Source of the DNA: Plantago major
Taxonomy: Eukaryota; Streptophyta; Magnoliopsida; Lamiales; Plantaginaceae
DNA: 64,000 nucleotides
Assembly: GCA_026545765.1 (NCBI GenBank)
Contig: CM048842.1
Span: 16,456,667-16,520,666, forward strand
Direction: 5' to 3'
Shown: one piece after another, positions 11,200 through 23,520 of the stretch
Layout of the letters: the number at the start of each line of letters is the position of its first letter
How positions within the stretch are numbered: position 1 is the stretch's first letter
Notes under the pieces: generated by a model
The model's input: only the letters and a program-made list of their open reading frames with translations
What the model was told of the DNA's origin: nothing
Database searches by the model: none
Position numbers and translations under genes: made by a program

Positions 11200-11650
11200 T
11201 CCCCCAAGCCAAGGAACAGCCCATCGATGTTTGGACATTGGAAGTGGATGGTTCATCCACCGGAAGAGTGGGAGGCATTGGAATCTACCTTAAAAGCCTT
11301 GATAGAGCGGAACTCAACTATGCAATATCTTTGGACTTCAAGGTTACAAACTATGAAGCTGAATATGAAGCGTTGTTGATTGGCTACGTATAGCCAAGTC
11401 TCTATAAGCCCGGAAACTTAAAGCTTACTCGGATTCACAGTTAGTTGAAGCCCAGTTTTTTTGTGCTTTCGCCACAAAAGGCCCTTCAATGATCAAGTAT
11501 CTTGAGCTATTGAAGCAAGAAGTGAGTCTCTTTGAGGAGTTTACCCTGGAAAAATTTGATAGCGAATGGAATGAAAGAGCGGACACTCTGGCAAAGTATG
11601 CGTTCGCAACAGCTGCTTTGGACACAAGAAGAGTCATTCTACTCACAATT
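11200..11650 (+). pseudogene. B1 second (archaeal-type) RNase H (fossil)
   Basis: Recognised by comparison with the clearer copy in B2 (21420-21840): the segment DVGSGWFIHRKSG region, then NYEAEYEALL, AYSDSQLVEA and EWNERADTLAKYA equivalents in order. Extra RNase H domains of this type are known in Tat elements. Broken. Confidence 0.75.
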
Positions 11651-11689
11651 AGGAACTCATCCGTCATGAGTCCTACTCCGACCATTATG

Positions 11690-12894
11690 GTCATTGGAAC
11701 AGGGAGAAACTGGATGACTGATATCTTTAATTACCTCAAGGACGGATCACTACCTATCGTTCCAAAGGAGTCAAGAAGCGTACAGTGCCGATCAAACAGG
11801 TATTTCTTACTTGGAGAGGATTTGTATAAGAAATCCTTCGCTGGAACCCATATTAGATGTGTGGATCCACAAGAAGCAAGGACAGTGCTTGAGGAAATTC
11901 ACAGTGGAAGCTGCGAAAGTCATTCTGGTGGGCGAACTCTTGCTCAAAAGAACATCCAACAAGGTTACTACTGGCCTACCATTGACAAAGACTCTGCAAG
12001 CTTCGTCCGGAACTATCCTGATTGTCAGTATTATGCGAACATCCCCCATCATTCGACAGACCCAATGATTTCGTTAGTTATAGCATGTCTGTTTGATCAA
12101 TGGGGCATTGATATTGTGGGACCTTTCCCGAGAGGCACTCAACAGAAGAAGCGGAGGTAGTGGCCACTATCACGGAAAGCCGTGTGCGGACCTTCATTTG
12201 GAAGAACATCATCTATCGCTTTGGCTTACCGAGAATTCTTGTCTCGGATAACGGTGCTCAATTTTCTGGCAACAGACTTAAAGAATGGCTGGCTTCCTTC
12301 AAAATTGAGCAACGGTTCACATCTGTTGGATATCCACAGGCTAACGGACAGGCTAAGTCCACGAACATAACAATTGTCAAGATCCGGGAGAAACGATTAA
12401 GGACCTCTCAGGATAGTTGGGCGGATGACCTAGATGGTGTACACTGGGCTCATCGCACCACAACACGGACTGCAACTAGGGGGACTCCTTTTGCTCTGGT
12501 TTATGGCACAGAAGCAGTCATACTAGCGGAGATTGCGGTCGAAACAATGAGGATCCAAGAGCTTCATGATTCCGCCAATCAGGAAGCTCGGATCTATGAC
12601 CTAGATATGCTAGATCAGGAGAGGACCGAGGCATTGGCTAATATCCATAGATATCAAGCAACTGCAGCCCGGGCCTACAACAAGAATATTCAAGCTAAAG
12701 ATCTACAGGTCGGAGACCTAGTGCTCCGCAGAGCTAATATCTTGAGCAATGTTGCGAAACTCAAACCCAAGTGGGAGGGACCTTACAAGATTATTGGAGC
12801 TAGAGTGAAAGGAAGTTATGAGTTGGAGGATGAGCACAGACACCCACTCAAGCGTATTTGGAATGCTATGAACCTTCAAAATTTCTATGCTTAG
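11690..12894 (+). pseudogene. B1 integrase region (fossil)
   Basis: An HHCC zinc-binding part (SHSGGRTLAQKN, then CQYYANIPHH), the catalytic core (QWGIDIVGPFPRG, SDNGAQFSGNRLKEW, QRFTSVGYPQANGQ) and the GPY-type C-terminal module (KLKPKWEGPYKIIG). It ends at ATTTCTATGCTTAG, as in B2. No chromodomain. Broken. Confidence 0.88.
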
Positions 12895-13354
12895 GGTTTA
12901 TTACACGGAACTCCGTCAGTTATATCTTTGTCACTCTTTTGTCATTGGCCAAGCAACCCACAAGTTGTAATTGAATTTACGGCAAATCAATACAACTTTC
13001 ATCTTTCGATTCACACCGAAATTTCATTATTTACATGACAAAGAGACTCTAACAACAATTCTGTTTGTACAGTAAACAAAAGCGCACATAATCCCCTTTG
13101 TACATGTTACGATCTGATATATCTATTTGGATCCATACAACATCTACACTACAACGAAAAAGTTCGTTATATTCTTCGAGATATGCCATAACTTCACCAT
13201 GGGATCTCTCAAGCAAAGGAACCCTCGGCACCCCAATAGCATCAATCCTTCCATAAAAAATGAATAGTGGAATGTACCTGTAACACGGAAAAATTAAGAA
13301 TCAGTCTCCGGACATTAAGATTCTATAAAACATCCATTCATTCGAATCCAAACA

Positions 13355-13600
13355 CGGATCTGACACATTGATCGTACTATGACCCACCCGCCAACAGCTC
13401 CTCGGACAGGACAAGCTCCCACCAGGTTGATCGCACGTATGACCGATGGGATCGTCCGTCGGTACACTACTCAGAACGGATCTGACACATTGATCGTACT
13501 ACGACCCACCCGCTAGAAGCTCCGCGGACAGAACAAGCTCCTACGGGTGGATCGTGCATACAACTGATAGGATCATCCGTCGGTTTACTACTCATATCGG
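13355..13600. repeat. Two-unit tandem repeat of about 123 bp
   Basis: Two units start with CGGATCTGACACATTGATCG at about 13355 and 13478. Both continue with GACCCACCCGC, a GGACAG-AACAAGCTC block and a GGATCATCCGTCGGT-like end. They lie downstream of the second antisense promoter, as the hairpin repeats of B2 do. Confidence 0.85.
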
Positions 13601-13882
13601 AACATTTTCCAAGATCTATGTTTCCTAACAACAGATCTTGAGCAACCCTTCCCTCCAGACCCACACCACTCTCAAACTCAAGACGACATGTGCCGGTTTA
13701 AGAGTGGACGGGAGTCTCAAGGGGGAGACTAGTCAAGAAATCATCTTCCTATTATGACAGCTATGTTCAATCTGCCTATTTAATGGTGTCAGATGAATCC
13801 GAGCTTCAGAAAGATGGAAGAAATTTTCAACAGAATGGAGATTAGAATCGAAATTGTACGATCAATGCAGTTGAGAACTTGG

Positions 13883-13923
13883 GTATTTATAGATATGACA
13901 AACCAATCAGCGTCCGCCACGTG
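13883..13923 (-). promoter_or_regulatory. Candidate second antisense promoter in B1
   Basis: Reading the minus strand: CACGTG (13923-13918), GATTGG inverted CAAT box (13909-13903), then CTATAAATAC (13892-13883). The same order and spacing occur in B2 at 45551-45511, although the surrounding sequence has diverged. Confidence 0.6.
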
Positions 13924-14398
13924 AGAAGATTGACGTCGACAATGGGCTTGGGCCATCTATCTGGGCCAAGCAGTGTTGGATCATTTGGGCTTACCCCATC
14001 TGGTCATATTGAGCCCATGTTTTTAAATTTTCTGTAAAAGTATCCGAGCGTTCACTCATCGACCAGTCCGACAAACTTCATTTGCGGAAACACCCGAAGG
14101 TTAAGCCTATCAAGTAGTCCGAAGATCAGCATGTTGATGATTTGTCGTCTTAAATCAAAAGTTGCTCAAAGTAATCCGAGCTTGCAAGAGTTGTATATTT
14201 ATGCAATCTACTAAAACTACGCATATTGTGACGGGTCCAAGAAGTATAGAAAATAAAGCGTTGACATATCAGAAAAAATGATATTGTACTGACAATACTA
14301 TTACATGCCAAGAGAAATTTAATGTACTTGGCATCCGTGCCATCAAAATAAAAGAATTCAGTTTGTTACAGAATTTCTACGGGGCATACCCCAGACTT

Positions 14399-16016
14399 CT
14401 CACTGAGGAGGTGGCTGGCTTGGACCGACTTCATGGGTTCCAGGCGGATTGGCAGTTGAGGCATCCACGTGGGACTCGTCAATGGCATCGAAGGATGCCT
14501 TTATGCTCTCAAACAGGTTATAGTCTGCATCACGGCCAACGATCCGGGAGGGAATAAAGTACCAGTTCTTCAAGAAGTTTAAGTAGTTCTTGAAAGGCAT
14601 GAAGAAGACCTTCTCCAGAGCCTTCGGAACACATTCAGGAAGAAAAGGTCCGCCGTTGTTGATCTCAATATCACCTTCATCGATGACCACCCCCGCGAAC
14701 TCACATGCCACCAACCTCTCATCCGAAACGACCTCCACTGGAATCTCCACACCATTATCATCCACGGATGGATCGAATCCTTCCTTTTTCCAATCCAAGT
14801 TCGGAGGCACCAACCCCTTCGCTTGTAATTGGCCAATGGCGGATGAGAACCCCTCCAGGCAGAGAGCACGTCTTTGTCCGCCATGAAGAACTTGAACGAG
14901 TCAGACTTCATGAAGTCCTTCACAGCTTCGAGCCGAGCGAACTGGAGATCTTCAATGTGAGCATCCTTGGACTCAAGGAACATCTTCATTGCCCCATCGA
15001 TGAAGTGCTCCTGCCACTCCAAGTCCGCCTTTGTCTGGTCCCAGTTGGCCTTCAGCTTGGTGATGATCGTATCCTTCTTCTTAGACTTGGCCTCCACCTA
15101 CTTGACCTAGTCCGCTTCCTCTGCCGCTGCAGCCACCGCCTTATGCAGATCTTCTTCAATAGTGGCCCGTTCACTAGCCTTGCACTGCATAGCCCTAATC
15201 ATGCATCCGAGCTATAAGAGATCCGAGTAATTAGAAGTTATATTCTTAAACATCATTAAGATACTACAAACATAAGGAAATCACTTACCCTTTGATGCAA
15301 CTCATGGATCTCTCAGACCCTTTCAACCTCGGGGAGCCCACAAATCCATTCATACTCCGCATCAATGGCCGCTTGGTCGGATAACGGCAGGATGGCGGAA
15401 AATAGCTGCCTCTTCGATGCAGGAGCGACATCCGAGGTTGCGTTCCTTTTCCTGCCAGAAACGATGGCATCCCGCATCAGCACATCCCGAGGAGGTACGG
15501 ATGCAGCAGAACCGCCAGGCCCAGAGGTCCTCGGAGCAGCAGAAGTTGGCGGACTCAGAGCAGCAACACTCCGGGTAACGGGAGATTTGCCTTTGTCAGG
15601 TACCTCCAAGGTTTGCGGATCCTCACCTGCCTTCTTCCGCCTTTCCTCCTCCACAGCAAACAAGGCTGCATTCTTAGGGTCCGCTATAGGTAGACCCGCG
15701 GAAGTGTTTATGATTTTGGTCCTCTGGCCAGTGGCTAGCTCAAGAGCTTGTTGCTCCCTCTACTGCTTCTTCTTCTCTCGGAGGGTCGACATGATGTATT
15801 CGAACCAGTAAGTTGCGGAAGGAACAAACGATGTCAGATACGGATTTATAAAACTACGAATAGCAGACAATGGTAGAACAATCATAACACGAGTCCTAAT
15901 TTAAATATCCTTACAGAAGTCGGTCTTCCCTCCGACCTCAACGACGTTAGTCAGTCCGCACAAATACGGCAACGGTTGACAGATCAGTCCGTGAAACGGA
16001 TACGTCGATGGATTGT
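14399..16016 (-). pseudogene. B1 antisense gene, 3' part (fossil)
   Basis: The minus-strand coding region of B1, with the first part at 51513-52370 beyond the nested B2. It includes a stretch matching B2's GLICQPLPYLAGF part, then MSTLREKKKQ, a Pro/Ser-rich part, and a charged coiled-coil part (KMFLESKDAHIEDLQFARLE). Intron-like signals occur where B2 has them: a donor near 15914 and a donor/acceptor pair at 15288 and 15212. Antisense ORFs in this place are known in Grande-like Tat elements and are often labelled 'putative gypsy type transposon'. The function is unknown. Broken. Confidence 0.7.
16012..16016. repeat. Target-site duplication of B2 (left)
   Basis: ATTGT directly precedes the B2 5' LTR and is repeated at 51513-51517. 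Confidence 0.9.
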
Positions 16017-16896
16017 TGTTGATACGGAATTATGTCCAATCCGTCATAGGTGCCTTTGGAACGAATCCTAAGGCATCCCAACTTATCTGAGGATCCGAGA
16101 CACTATAATCCGACCCTAAGGTCCGACCCATCTTGGAGGAGAAGGACAGAGAGGACTTGAACGGTTATAGGTCAGACCCCTACAATGGTCCGTAACCACG
16201 GGGTCCGATCCGGACGACGATCCGGATCCAACATGACAATATCACAAGCAACCAAGTAAACTGGCACTAGAGAGTAAGGAGGTCCGGGCAATAAGGTCCG
16301 AATCGGAGGAGTCGGACAAATTTATGGGAGTTCCCCATAGACAACCCAATACAGTCCGGACCAACCTCTTCGGACCTTGACCCATAGCAGACTGTATCAA
16401 AGCCTCTAAAACTCTCACATTAATGACTAAACTACCCCTGATCAAAGCCCAAAGTGGAATGGGACAAGTGTCATTAATGGGCCATGGGCCTATTGAAGCC
16501 TTGGTGGCTCAATCCAGGCCTTACACTTGGCACGATCTGGTGGAACCCTCCCAATTGGGGAAAAATCTATATACAGGGCACACACTCCCATGATAATGGC
16601 AAGCAATAATCACTTCCAAACCTTGACTATTATACAGAGTAGATCTTCAGTCTCTCTTGAGTAAAGTCTCAGACCAGTTTGACACTTAGCGAATTGGGTC
16701 TACGGTCCTAACCCCCCTCCAAGCTATTTGTGCAGGTACTTACGCATCACCTCTTACCAGTACGACAGTTCTTACGGGCTCTTACTCTTTGGTTCTTACG
16801 AGCAAGGTGGTTCTTACTCAAAGGTGGTCTAGGTACTTAGAGTGAAGGAAAGCAAGTGAAATTCATTAAATGGTTGGGGGACTTTTACCCTCAACA
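16017..16896 (+). repeat. B2 5' LTR
   Basis: TGTTGATACGG...CTCAACA. It carries a TATA-like TCTATATACAGG near 16565 and a run of CTTAC-rich short repeats at 16737-16826. It matches the 3' LTR at 50706-51512. Confidence 0.95.
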
Positions 16897-16899
16897 TTT

Positions 16900-16917
16900 T
16901 GGCGCCGTCTGTGGGAA
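16900..16917 (+). other. B2 primer-binding site
   Basis: TGGCGCCGTCTGTGGGAA, three bases after the LTR, is the primer-site type typical of Tat elements. Confidence 0.9.
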
Positions 16918-16948
16918 TCTTTACAAAAAGTTCCGTTCTCTTCCATAA

Positions 16949-18960
16949 TGGCAAGAACAAGAAGGTCAGTAAGAACCAACGCTACTGCGATCGGTACGCC
17001 TGCCCCAAGGCAAAGAGGTAGACCTCCCACTCGGAGGGGAAGGGCAGCGAGAACCTCTTCAAGAAACACAATGGATTTCCCAAGTGATGGCCACACCTCT
17101 AGCCTCTCTTCAGGGGAGGAAAGAGCCGCTGATCCACCAATAAGGACCCAGGTACTCGGGGATGAAGGACAGGTTCCTCCGTCAGGAACACATGGTCCTC
17201 CTCCAGGAAGAAACTTCACTCTTCCAAATGGGCAGATCATTCGTCCAAATGAGTTCGGGATGAATGAGAATCAATTTGGCCTCTTACTCACCACTATTCA
17301 AGGATGCTTTGGATCGAACAACCTTCAGCCTACTCAACCCACTCCTCCTTTGGCAATTCCAAGACAAGCTGAACCGGCACAATCAAGGAATGAGCATCAC
17401 CCAATTCAACAAAGGTTAGAGGAACCGGCTCAACCAGAGGACCTAAAGAACCTTCTCAATAGAAGGGCCACTGCTTCTCACGAACAGTGAGGGAGAAGTC
17501 CGGTAATGCCACGGGCGGATGAAGCCGGAACTAGCCGGCGTGGGGCTCTACAGCATGTGCCAAGAGACCACGTGGTAGAAAGCATCTCGATAGTCCCCAT
17601 TGATGATTTTCCTCCAGATGTGGCCATCAACCTAAAGACTGGCGAGAAGCTAACCGCCGAGCAGATTTATGTCCAACAAAAGGCCTTGGAAACTAAAATT
17701 GCCACCTTGAGCAAGATGGTGAAGGCACATGAGAAGGTGACTCTTAGGGCTCCCAATCCTTTATGTGATGAGATAAGGAGGGAAAAGAAACGCCCTGACT
17801 CCACTATCCCAACTCTTGAGCACTATTATGGAGATACTTGTCCCGTGGGGCACCTTACTAGGTACGAAAGTAAGATGGAAACCAACGGCCTGAATGACAA
17901 CATGAAAGCTCTCAACTTCTCCACTACACTCTTTGGGGAGGCAATGGATTGGTGGACCTCTTTGCCCAATGGATCCATCAAGTCCTATGCGGATATCGCT
18001 TCACTCTACCTGAAAAGGTTTTAGAAAGCAAAAAAGAGAAAGAGATCGGTTGAACACTTGGGAGAAGTAATCCAGAAAGAGCACGAGAACCTTAGGACCT
18101 TCTTTGACCGTTTCAATGCCGAAGTGCGCCAAGTAGAGCCTCACAGCATCAAAGAACGGGTCTGACACCTATACACTAACACTTATAACGATGATCTCAG
18201 AAGAAAGCTTTCCAATGAGGAAATCACAACTGAAAAGTACTTGGAAGACATCTGCGAAGGAGTCTTGTATGGAGAAGAATACAGGAGAAATGTCCCAATA
18301 AGAGCCGGGGCCAAAAAGGAAAAAGAGCAAGTAAGACAGGAACCTCTTCCCCGTCTAGGAAAGTTTGAACAAAAGAAGGAACTTAGAGACAGAAGGGAGT
18401 TCCGCAGGGAGAGAACACCACCAAGAAGATAAGCCAAGTATACTCACCTCAATAGACCAAGATCCGACATCTTGGCCTCTATTGTTGAGAAAAACTTAGA
18501 TATACAATGGCCAAAACCTACAAGGAGCAATAAGAAGAACAAAGCTTCAAAGGATTACTGTAGGTTTCATAAGCACAAAGGTCATTCGACTGAAGATTGT
18601 GTCCAACTGAAAACATAAATAGAAAGGTTGGTAAGGAGTGGTAAATTGAAAGAACCAGTATACGAGGAGGAACCCTCCAGGCACCAGAGAAATGGACAAA
18701 GAAGGGAGGAGTGTGGTTCGGAACCTCCGACAGGATCCTTACTGCCACCTCCAGCAGAGATTCCACCCCCACCATACCCAAAGATACCGAGGGTATCACG
18801 AAGATATGGAAATGGAGAACCTCCCCTATAGCGGGGTTATCAATGCCATTGCAGGAGGTCCAACTGGGGGAGATAGTCGAAATGCAAGGGAAAGGACCGC
18901 ACAACACTTGAGAAACAACGATAGAGCCTATGCTCCTTCAACCCTGAAGGGTACGAACCT
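16949..18960 (+). pseudogene. B2 gag region (fossil)
   Basis: It begins at MARTRRSVRTN, 31 bp after the primer site, with a basic, Pro-rich N-terminus. The capsid domain follows (EHYYGDTCPVGHLTRY, FSTTLFGEAMDWWTSLP), then the knuckle CRFHKHKGHSTEDC near 18560 and a Pro-rich tail ending PYSGVINAIAGGPTGG. Gag builds the virus-like particle in living relatives. Broken. Confidence 0.88.
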
Positions 18961-18999
18961 TATCACTTTCGATGATAAATCCCCCCACCAACGTCTGAT

Positions 19000-19560
19000 G
19001 GAGGAGATCTCAAGGACCCTGACGTTCCTTTGGTTGTTTCTCTGGTTATCGCTACTTACAAGGTCAACAAAGTACTTTTCGACACAGGAAGCTCGTCCAA
19101 CGTCATCTCCAAAAGGACCGTGGAACAAATGCACCTGGGCAATGTTCAATATGGGCGCGTACATACCTCCTTGGTAGGCTTCGGAGGATCTATAGTGCGT
19201 CCCATCGGAAGTATACCACTACAAGTATCTATGGGCACCTTTCCGACAAGGGTGATTGAGACAATTCTCTTTGTGGTGGTCGACAACACATTTGACTATA
19301 ACGTGATCTTGGGCCGTCCAGGACTTAACCAATTCAGGGCAATCGCATCTCCCCTACACAACAGGGTAAAGTTCCCAACCCCGAACGGTGTGGGTGAAGA
19401 AGTGGGCAACGTCAGGGAAGCTTGGGAATGCTACATCATGTCAACTAGAGCAGCTTCAGTACCCGTTCTTTCGGTCACCAAAGGACCCAGGAGTCCTCAT
19501 GTGGCTCTTACTCCGTTAAAGGAGGAAATATTGTTTAAATCTCTAATAGACTTCTTCCTT
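19000..19560 (+). pseudogene. B2 protease region (fossil)
   Basis: An aspartic protease with catalytic LFDTGSSSNVISKR, a middle part GFGGSIVRPIGSIPLQ and the C-terminal FDYNVILGRPGLNQF. This is followed by a conserved linker (EEVGNVREAWECYIMST) also present in B1. It would process the polyprotein. Confidence 0.88.
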
Positions 19561-19564
19561 TGAC

Positions 19565-19667
19565 ATTATCCCTCTCCTTTATTGTGTTGTTTATCTCTCA
19601 AGTGGAGTTGTTCATTTGTTCTTTATCCCTGTCCGTTTTTTTTTTGTTTAACTCTCAAGTAGTGCTG
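19565..19667 (+). repeat. T-rich imperfect tandem duplication between protease and RT
   Basis: Two units (about 19565-19610 and 19621-19667) share TTATCCCT-TCC, a T-rich run, and GTTTAA/TCTCTCAAGT. The block is absent from the same place in B1. Its position matches the pol intron known in Ogre elements, and the T-run followed by CAAG resembles a 3' splice site. That role is only inferred. Confidence 0.5.
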
Positions 19668-19879
19668 GGTCGCTCAAGGAAAAGTTCCCTAAGACTGCCA
19701 GGATGGAACCCCATGAAGCCTTGAAAGAGGTCCAGTTGATTGAGGGGGGTCCAGAGAAGGTAACCCGAATCGGAACAGAGATGAGCACGGAGGTAGAGGT
19801 GAAGCTCATCAATGTCTCCGAGGCAACCACAATATCTTTGCTTGGAGTACTGATGACCTTAAGTGAATAGACCCAAGGA

Positions 19880-21316
19880 TCGCAGTTCACCGCCTGAACA
19901 TGGATCCGACGGTAAAACATATCTGACAAAAGAGGAAGGACTTTGGGCCTGTGGAGGATGCTATCATAGCAGGAGAGGTAGACAAGTTGATGAAAGTAGG
20001 ACACATCGAGGAAGTCAGGTACTCTGAGTGGGTCTGTAACGTGGTCCTCGTTCAAAAAGCTCCAGGAAAGTGGAGAATGTGCAATGACTTCACTACGCTT
20101 AACAAGTTTTTCCCAAAGGATCCTTATCCATTACCTCGCATAGACCATCTAGTTGACTCCACCGCGGGATGCGCACTCCTAAGCTTCATGGACACCTATC
20201 AAGGCTTTTACCAAATCAGGATGGCCCAGGAAGACGGCCTTCTTTGCGGCAGGAGGGGTCTACTGCTTCAAGGTTATGCCGTTTGGCCTCATGAACGCAG
20301 ACGCTACATATCAGCGACTGGTGAATAAGATATTTAGAGAGGAGTTGGGCAAAACCATGGAAGTTTACGTGGATGACATGCTAGTAAAAAGCAAGACCGA
20401 AGAGCAAGACATCAAGCATCTCAACAAGTGCTTTTCCATCCTTAGGAAATATAGAATGAAGTTGAACCCTGAAAAGTGTACGTTTGGGGTAAAGGGAGGA
20501 AAGTTCCTTGGTTACATGGTCACGGAGAGAGGTATCAGCGCTAACCCGGAGAAAATAAAGGCGATCTTAGACTTACCACAGCCAAAGACAATCAATGAAG
20601 TGCAGAAGCTTTTGGGAAGGGTGATGGCACTGAGCCGTTTTATCTCCAAATCCGCCGAGAAAAACTTACCTTTCTTTAAAATTCTAAGGAAAGGAGACAA
20701 GTTCGAATGGACAAAGGAGTGCGAAGAAGCCTTGGATAACTTAAAAAGCTACCTCCTCTCACCACCCCTCTTGTCTAAACCAGTAGAGAGCGAACCTCTC
20801 TACCTCTACCTAGCTACTACTGATGAAGCTATGAGTTCTGTATTGGTACGGATACAAGGAAATGACCACTTGCCGATCTACTACTTGAGCAAGGCCCTCA
20901 TGAGTTCTGAGGCTAGATATGTCAAGATCGAGAAGCTCTCCTTCGCGCTAGTTTACACTGCCCGCCGACTGAAACCTTACTTCAAATCTCACCGGATTGT
21001 GGTTCTCACCAATGAACCACTCAAACATGTCCTAGGCAAGCCGGATCAATCGGGACGCTTGTCCAAGTGGGCGATCGAGCTAAGTGAATATGATATCGGG
21101 TACCAAGCTCCATCTGCCAAGAAGGCCCAAGTCCTTGCTGACTTCCTGGTAGATTATCCGGAGGAAACAGAAGAAGAAACCGAAGGTCCACAGGAAGACG
21201 TGAGTCACGTCATGCTCACTCAAGCGAAGGATACCCCAGAAGGGGAAAGGCAAAAGAAAATGGGCCTAAAGAGGCACTCAGGAATAAGTATCAAGAACCC
21301 ATGGATGATTCTTTAA
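19880..21316 (+). pseudogene. B2 reverse transcriptase and RNase H (fossil)
   Basis: RT motifs: KWRMCNDFTTLNK, FMDTYQGFYQIRMA, MPFGLMNADATYQRL and the catalytic VYVDDMLVKS near 20365. The connection and RNase H follow (EPLYLYLATTDEAMSSVLVR, PIYYLSKALMSSEARY, VVLTNEPLKHVLGKPDQSG). This is the normal Ty3/gypsy order; it would make the DNA copy and remove the RNA template. Broken. Confidence 0.92.
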
Positions 21317-21419
21317 GGGTGAGACACATGTTCCTCCTAGACGAAGCACCCGACACTTCGACACCTGCAACTTCCGACAAGAAGCAGGAAGACGAAAAGG
21401 TGCCTACTCTCGTAGCAGA

Positions 21420-21840
21420 AAGCAAATTGGGGAACAAAGAATGTTGGACATTACAAGTGGATGGATCTTCTAGTGGACGAATAGGAATTTTTCTTGAGAG
21501 TCCTGAAGGAGCCAAGCTGGAATACACCATCACCCTCAATTTTAAAGTAACAAACAATGAGGCAGAGTACGAGGCACTCCTCACTGGCTTGAGGATGGCA
21601 AGAGCTCTTCAAGTAAAAAGAATCAAGGCTTACACAGATTCCCAGCTCGTGAAATCCCAGTTTTCTGGGTCCTTCGCTGCTAAAGGACCCAACATGATCA
21701 AGAACTTGGAACTTCTCAAGAAAGAGGTTGAGCACTTTGAAGTATTCACTCTTGAGCAATTTCATAGGGAGTGGAACGAAAAGGCCGATGCCCTTTCCAA
21801 GTATGCCTCGGCCTTAGGAGCTCTAGATACAAGGAGTGTC
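21420..21840 (+). pseudogene. B2 second (archaeal-type) RNase H
   Basis: The four acidic positions expected of RNase HI are visible in order: LQVDGSSSGRIG, NNEAEYEALLTGL, AYTDSQLVKSQ and REWNEKADALSKYA. A second RNase H between the RT-RNase H and integrase is a hallmark of Tat elements and resembles the retroviral tether/RNase H arrangement. This domain itself looks whole. Confidence 0.88.
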
Positions 21841-21879
21841 ATCCTGATGACTCTCACGGACTCTTCCCTGGCAAATCTT

Positions 21880-22815
21880 AATGGACAAGTCTTCCTCTTG
21901 AGTGCTGAAAGGAGTTGGATGACTGACATATTTTACTATCTCAAGGATGGCTCTCTACCTTCAGATCCTAGAGAAGTAAGGAGGATCCTATGCCGAGCCA
22001 ACAGATACTTCATCATGGGAAAGGATCTTTACAAGAGATCTTTCACCGGCACTCACATGAGATGCCTTGGTCCCCAGGAGGCAAAGACTGTTATGGAGGA
22101 AATCCATGCGGGATATTGCGGGAGTCACTCCGGGGGACGAACTCTGGCTCAGAAGATCATAAGGCAAGGATACTATTGGCCTACCATTGATGCAGATGCT
22201 GCCAACTTCGCTCGTGCCTGTGAAGACTGCCAATACTATGCCAACATACCACATCGTCCGACCAACCCTATGATTCCGTCAATCATAGCATGCCCATTTG
22301 ATCAATGGTGCATAGACATAGTTGGTCCCTTTCCACGCGGAACTCATCAGAAGAAGTTCCTGATCGTGGCGGTGGAATATTTCACCAAGTGGGTTGAGGC
22401 AGAAGCAGTTTCGACCATCAATGAAAGAAGAGTACGGACATTCATCGAGAAGAACATCATTTGCCACTTCAGACTTCCGATGGTTCTAGTCTTGGACAAC
22501 GGGGCTCAGTTCTCCGGTGCAAGACTGAAAGATTGGCTCCAGTCCTTCAAAATAGAACAACGCTTCACTTCCGTTGGCTACCCCCAAGCCAATGGTCAAG
22601 TAGAAGCCACCAAAAAGACCATGGTCAAGATTTTGGAGAAAAGGTTGAGGACTTCCCAAGACAGTTGGGCAGATGATCTCGATACGGTCCTTTGGGTACA
22701 CAGGACGATGACTCGGACTCCCACACAGGAGACGCCCTTCTCCCTTGTCTACGGATCCGAGGCGGTCATCCCCTCAGAAGTAGTAGTGGAAACCCAAAGG
22801 ATCCAGCAATACAAC
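21880..22815 (+). pseudogene. B2 integrase, N-terminal and core part (fossil)
   Basis: HHCC zinc-binding module (CGSHSGGRTLAQK, then CEDCQYYANIPHR), then the DDE core (WCIDIVGPFPRGTHQ, LDNGAQFSGARLKDW, QRFTSVGYPQANGQVE). It ends where element A is inserted; the C-terminal part is at 43686-44012. Confidence 0.9.
22811..22815. repeat. Target-site duplication of A (left)
   Basis: ACAAC precedes the 5' LTR of A and is repeated at 43681-43685. Confidence 0.9.
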
Positions 22816-23510
22816 TGTTAGGAATATCTGTTTAGATTTTGATCAGCAACCTAATGACTTATCTTAGCTCAGAAAGGTGATTAGTACTCTTATTTCACTT
22901 GAACACTGTAAAAGAGTAAACAAACTAAGTATGATAGTCTAGCAAATCTTTTATAGGATGTTAGGTCTCGAAATGTAATTTTTATTTTCTGAAGAAGACC
23001 AAGAAGAAGGCATCCAGCAGGAAAAGTTCAACGGATTTGAAGATTTGAAGACTGCACAAGATTGTTGAAGACAAGGGTTTTTCAGATACCTATGTCCAGA
23101 TATCTTGGAGAAACAAGTGTTTTGAAACACACGAGTTGCAAAAGATATCTGAGAATAAAAGGTTTCTGAGACGAGGAAAGTGCCCACAGATATCTACACT
23201 CAGATACCTTGGACATAAAATATGCTTCTGAAAAAGAAACATATTATAAAGTTGTTTAAACAAGTGGTATCTGGAGCTATGATGTTCTCTAGAAAAGAAT
23301 GTGCAAAGCCTCAGAAAGCTTGCATAGTTCTGTTGGCACTACAGGACAAAGTATAGTACAGTGCATTAAATGCGCAGACAGAAATGTCTGAACAAAAGCT
23401 GTAGCTTCTGAAGAAGAAGACAAACCTGCTACAGTACTATACTCAGATATCAATAGTTTGAATTTGATTTAAGCCTAACGGATACTATTCAAACGGCACT
23501 CAAAATTCAT

Positions 23511-23520
23511 CTATAAATAT
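23511..23520 (+). promoter_or_regulatory. TATA-like element of the A-family LTR
   Basis: CTATAAATAT is conserved at the matching place in the LTRs at 42765, 55045 and 57237. It lies upstream of the hairpin array, so the array would be in the transcribed leader. Confidence 0.6.

Larger units (their letters stand above)
12895..14398 (-). other. B1 3' non-coding region
   Basis: No convincing protein gene. It holds a two-unit tandem repeat (13355-13600) and, on the minus strand, a promoter-like block (13883-13923) shared with B2. The rest is unassigned. Confidence 0.6.
7850..16016 (+). mobile_element. Element B1 (Ty3/gypsy, Tat lineage), left visible part
   Basis: Parts in order: gag, protease, RT, part of RNase H, a second (archaeal-type) RNase H, integrase, then a long 3' region with an antisense gene. 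The double RNase H and the antisense ORF place it in the Tat lineage. It is interrupted on the left by G and on the right by B2, and continues at 51513. It is old and broken, with roughly ten breaks in the coding part. Confidence 0.9.

Noticed and set aside
14363-15811. Plus-strand ORFs at 14363-15811 and 46543-47907
   Set aside because: Shadows of the minus-strand antisense genes. The minus-strand reading has the conserved splice signals, TATA box and B1/B2 similarity.
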